Positions 62,097 to 64,000 of a stretch of DNA of 64,000 nt are shown one piece after another. The stretch comes from Mycobacterium sp. (lineage in GTDB: Bacteria > Actinomycetota > Actinomycetes > Mycobacteriales > Mycobacteriaceae), in NCBI RefSeq assembly GCF_004298145.1, contig NZ_SCRH01000040.1, positions 41,413-105,412 of the forward strand, given 5' to 3'. The notes under the pieces are model-generated. The model had not been told where the DNA came from. It saw nothing but the letters and a program-made list of their open reading frames with translations, and did no database searches. Within the stretch, counting starts at the first letter, position 1. Every line of letters starts with the position of its first letter. A program made the position numbers and the translations under genes.

Positions 62097-62543
62097 TCAT
62101 CGCAGGATCCGCGCGAGCTTGCGCCATCGCCGATGCCGGTGGCGAAACATGAGCCGAACGAAGGCGCGGGTCAGCAGCCCGTGCAGACCGTCGTCGGTTT
62201 CGATCTCGTCGGTATAGCGGCAGCTGCGCTCGTCGATGGGTTCGAACGTGAGGCGGTGATTCCAGGTGTGGACGGGTCCGCCGTGCTCGTTGGTGTAGAT
62301 CTCGGTCGGCTCGAGTCGCTTGATGGTGAGGTGATGTGTCCAGGCCGGGATTACACCGAACCACCAGAACCGCGCCGACCCCTGGGTGCCGACCTCGATG
62401 CGCTCGGGGACATCGAGCCGGTAAACCCGCAGCACCGGGCTCAGCACATGCCGCATCAGCTCGGGTTTGCGCGCCAGCGCGGACGCGGTCTGCGCCGGGA
62501 TCGGCAACTCGGTAGTTAGGGTTACCTTACTCACGCTGTTCAT
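62097..62543 (-). CDS. SRPBCC/polyketide-cyclase-like protein
   Basis: A 148-aa protein with helix-grip layout: VTLTTELPIPAQTASALARKP, FWWFGVIPAWTHHLTI, WNHRLTFEPIDERSCRYTDEI and a basic C-terminus (RHRHRRWRKLARILR). It probably binds a hydrophobic ligand. ATG 62543 or GTG 62534 may be the start. The 154 bases to the tRNA hold no gene. Confidence 0.8.
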   Translation of the reverse strand: MNSVSKVTLTTELPIPAQTASALARKPELMRHVLSPVLRVYRLDVPERIEVGTQGSARFWWFGVIPAWTHHLTIKRLEPTEIYTNEHGGPVHTWNHRLTFEPIDERSCRYTDEIETDDGLHGLLTRAFVRLMFRHRHRRWRKLARILR

Positions 62544-62697
62544 CGTGGCTCAGCGGGTGCGATCAGGCAAGAGCGGTGATGTTCGGAGGCGGCGGCGCTC
62601 ATCGGCCTGGTCGCCCACTTATCTCGCCGCGGCGCGAGAGGGGCGCGAGAGGGTGAGTCGCTACGGCCAGACGCTTTGTCGACCTGCCTTGACCTTG

Positions 62698-62769
62698 TGG
62701 TCCCGGCTGGGATCGAACCAGCGACCTTCCGCGTGTGAAGCGGACGCTCTCCCACTGAGCCACGGGACC
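62698..62769 (-). tRNA. tRNA-Val (CAC)
   Basis: Reading the minus strand: acceptor GGTCCCG pairs with CGGGACC, anticodon loop TTCACAC gives CAC, T-arm GGTTCGATCC. 72 nt, discriminator A, CCA not encoded. Confidence 0.95.
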
Positions 62770-62950
62770 GGCGCCGAGATGGCGAACGACGTCGAAGATT
62801 AGCACGAGCCAGACCCCGACAATACCGGCCGAATCATTGGCAGGTACGACGCGATAGCCTAGAGACGGCTCATACCAAGAAATTTGTATGTGCCCGCTCA
62901 CGTGGACTATCGTCGTGCTTCGCACCGGGCGACGATCTCGCCCGTGGCGC

Positions 62951-63023
62951 GCGGATGTAGCGCAGTTGGTAGCGCATCACCTTGCCAAGGTGAGGGTCGC
63001 GGGTTCGAATCCCGTCATCCGCT
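62951..63023 (+). tRNA. tRNA-Gly (GCC)
   Basis: Acceptor GCGGATG pairs with CATCCGC, anticodon loop TTGCCAA gives GCC, T-arm GGTTCGAATCC. 73 nt, first of three plus-strand tRNAs. Confidence 0.95.
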
Positions 63024-63051
63024 CGAAGGTGCAAGTGGCGTGGATCCCAAC

Positions 63052-63122
63052 GGTGGAGTGGCCGAGTGGTGAGGCAACGGCCTGCAAAGCCGTGCACACG
63101 GGTTCGATTCCCGTCTCCACCT
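63052..63122 (+). tRNA. tRNA-Cys (GCA)
   Basis: Acceptor GGTGGAG pairs with CTCCACC, anticodon loop CTGCAAA gives GCA, T-arm GGTTCGATTCC. 71 nt, 28 bases after tRNA-Gly. Confidence 0.95.
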
Positions 63123-63139
63123 CCAAATTTCGGTTCCCG

Positions 63140-63211
63140 GCGCGATTAGCTCAGCGGGAGAGCGCTTCCCTGACACGGAAGAGGTCACTGGTTCAATCCC
63201 AGTATCGCGCA
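63140..63211 (+). tRNA. tRNA-Val (GAC)
   Basis: Acceptor GCGCGAT pairs with ATCGCGC, anticodon loop CTGACAC gives GAC, T-arm GGTTCAATCC. 72 nt with CCA encoded at 63212-63214. Confidence 0.95.
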
Positions 63212-63214
63212 CCA

Positions 63215-63652
63215 GCATCGCTGCAGCTCAAATATCGTATTTAGCTATACAAAGTTCGCGGCGGGACCTCAACAGGACCTGATTGGGCGAGAGCGTTCCC
63301 GACCAAATACCACGCCGGTCAATCACGGCTGTCTCGGCACGAGATGGCGATCCCTACACCGCACTAGGTTGCCGGCAGTCGGTCGCGCGTTCCGTTGGGC
63401 GAGATCGAGCAGAGACCCGACGAACACGATGGCCGATGGAACATGTGGCGCTCACCCAACGCCGTCATCTCGCCAATCCTCCACAGCGACGCCTGACCTT
63501 GTGAATCCTGCGGAAAGAAACCGGTCACAGTGAGCAGGTGCCCGACCGTCTCCCATCGCGCCTCACCTGCACCTCCTCCTCGTGCGGTCGCCCATGCGGT
63601 CGCGTGCTGTAAGTAAATAGTGTCCGCCCGATGGTCGGCTTAAGATCGCGAG
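63215..63652. other. region after tRNA cluster, no gene seen
   Basis: About 440 bases. A frame at 63283-63504 is Arg/Thr-rich with no family match. I found no integrase gene and no second copy of the tRNA-Val 3' end, so no integrated element is shown here. Confidence 0.4.
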
Positions 63653-63928
63653 ATGGGATCGGACGGACGGCAGGTCGTTCTGAACCAGCTGGCCACGACG
63701 GCGATTCACTGGCAGGGCCTGGGCGCCCAGCTCACCGCGACCACGCCACCGCCGCCAGGGCAACCATTTCAACCCACCACCGCCGCGGTCAGCAGTATCA
63801 ACGCAAGGATCCGCACGGATGCAGCAGCATTCGCAACTCGAACCCAGGAGACTGCTGGCCAGGTGACTAAGGCCGCAGCCTGTCGGCTCCGGTTGAATCC
63901 TGAGCAGCCTGCTCCGGTTGAAAAGTGA
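63653..63928 (+). pseudogene. truncated EspC-like type VII secretion target gene
   Basis: The first 76 residues (MGSDGRQVVLNQLATTAIHW, PFQPTTAAVSSINARIRTD, FATRTQETAGQVTKAA) have the helix-loop-helix character of EspC-type T7SS-associated proteins. From residue 77 the frame enters CRLRLNPEQPAPVEK, which is coded by the insertion-sequence-like repeats, and stops. It is most likely a normal ~100-aa gene cut by an insertion. The family call is tentative. Confidence 0.45.
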
Positions 63929-64000
63929 GCAGGTTTACGTACTTGAGTCTGCCTGACGATCGGCTTCCACGGAGGGCAGCGACTCGATTGCGGTGTGTTT
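63881..64000 (+). mobile_element. possible insertion-sequence end (IS21-like), continuing beyond window
   Basis: Two 22-bp direct repeats, GCTCCGGTTGAA-N4-GAGCAG, lie at 63886-63907 and 63911-63932 (25-bp period, three mismatches), right after TGTCGG at 63881. Multiple short terminal repeats starting with TG are typical of IS21-family ends. CCTGCTC...GAGCAGG also forms an inverted repeat (63908-63933). No transposase is visible before the window ends. Confidence 0.4.

Noticed and set aside
62951..63211. tRNA cluster as an integration site for a phage or island
   Set aside because: No integrase gene and no repeated tRNA 3' end was found downstream within the window.

Overview
The window is high-GC actinobacterial DNA that looks mycobacterial. 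The signs are many fatty-acid-type FadD, FadE, SDR and MaoC genes, a probable F420/LLM-family oxidoreductase, ATGA/GTGA-coupled operons with GTG and TTG starts, a Gfh/GreA-like factor, a truncated gene resembling EspC-type type VII secretion targets, and mycobacterial-type tRNAs. Species was not determined. It reads as chromosome with several accessory catabolic blocks.

Layout. (1) 1-4.4 kb: a protein-quality-control block. It has the C-terminal part of FtsH, a ClpB gene reduced by an internal deletion, a zinc-finger thioredoxin, a UBP-type zinc finger, and a cyclic-nucleotide-domain/glutaredoxin-like/thioredoxin-reductase-like fusion. It resembles the transmissible heat-resistance loci of other bacteria, but decayed. 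(2) 4.4-16.2 kb: mixed genes (small ART-fold protein, membrane protein, Gre-like factor, GH79-like lipoprotein, extradiol dioxygenase, Na+/H+ antiporter, M20 amidohydrolase, TRIC channel, thioesterase, aldo/keto reductase, DoxX) and two or three gene remnants. (3) 16.2-21.7 kb: two paralogous cysteine-bearing HTH regulators with ferredoxin, DUF2249, methyltransferase and nitronate monooxygenase genes. (4) 21.7-30.6 kb: pcaHGB on the minus strand and, on the plus strand, a two-subunit ring-hydroxylating dioxygenase, diol dehydrogenase and class II aldolase-type decarboxylase with an IclR regulator. Together these fit a phthalate-like aromatic acid to protocatechuate to ring-cleavage route. A hemerythrin and a Rieske/DUF2231 membrane protein lie between.

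(5) 30.7-40.8 kb: a second catabolic island with TetR, ALDH, SDR, TauD-type oxygenase, LLM oxidoreductase, a crotonase closely resembling 6-oxocamphor hydrolase, a Rieske oxygenase with a 111-aa partner, SDR, CoA-transferase and CitE-like lyase. It looks like a route that hydroxylates a ring, oxidises it to a beta-diketone, opens it by retro-Claisen hydrolysis, activates the acid with CoA and splits it. (6) 40.8-48.7 kb: SGNH hydrolase, DedA, TetR with a clear operator, cysteine-rich STAS protein, TauE, mini-catalase, SDR, secreted protein and FadD.

(7) 48.7-60.9 kb: a self-contained 12.1-kb module bounded by 75-bp direct repeats (74/75 identical) that match the 3' end of an enoyl-CoA hydratase gene. 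It carries an amidase with a GatC-like partner, ALDH, SDRs, an operon encoding a full beta-oxidation turn (FadD, FadE, MaoC pair, SDR, SCP-x-type thiolase), and a tandem double-TetR regulator. Five copies of TAAGTGAA (three on the complementary strand as TTCACTTA) sit in its promoters. This is the most unusual object in the window.

(8) 60.9-64 kb: the enoyl-CoA hydratase, two small conserved proteins, four tRNA genes (Val-CAC on minus; Gly-GCC, Cys-GCA, Val-GAC on plus), and a truncated EspC-like gene apparently interrupted by the end of an insertion sequence that runs off the window.
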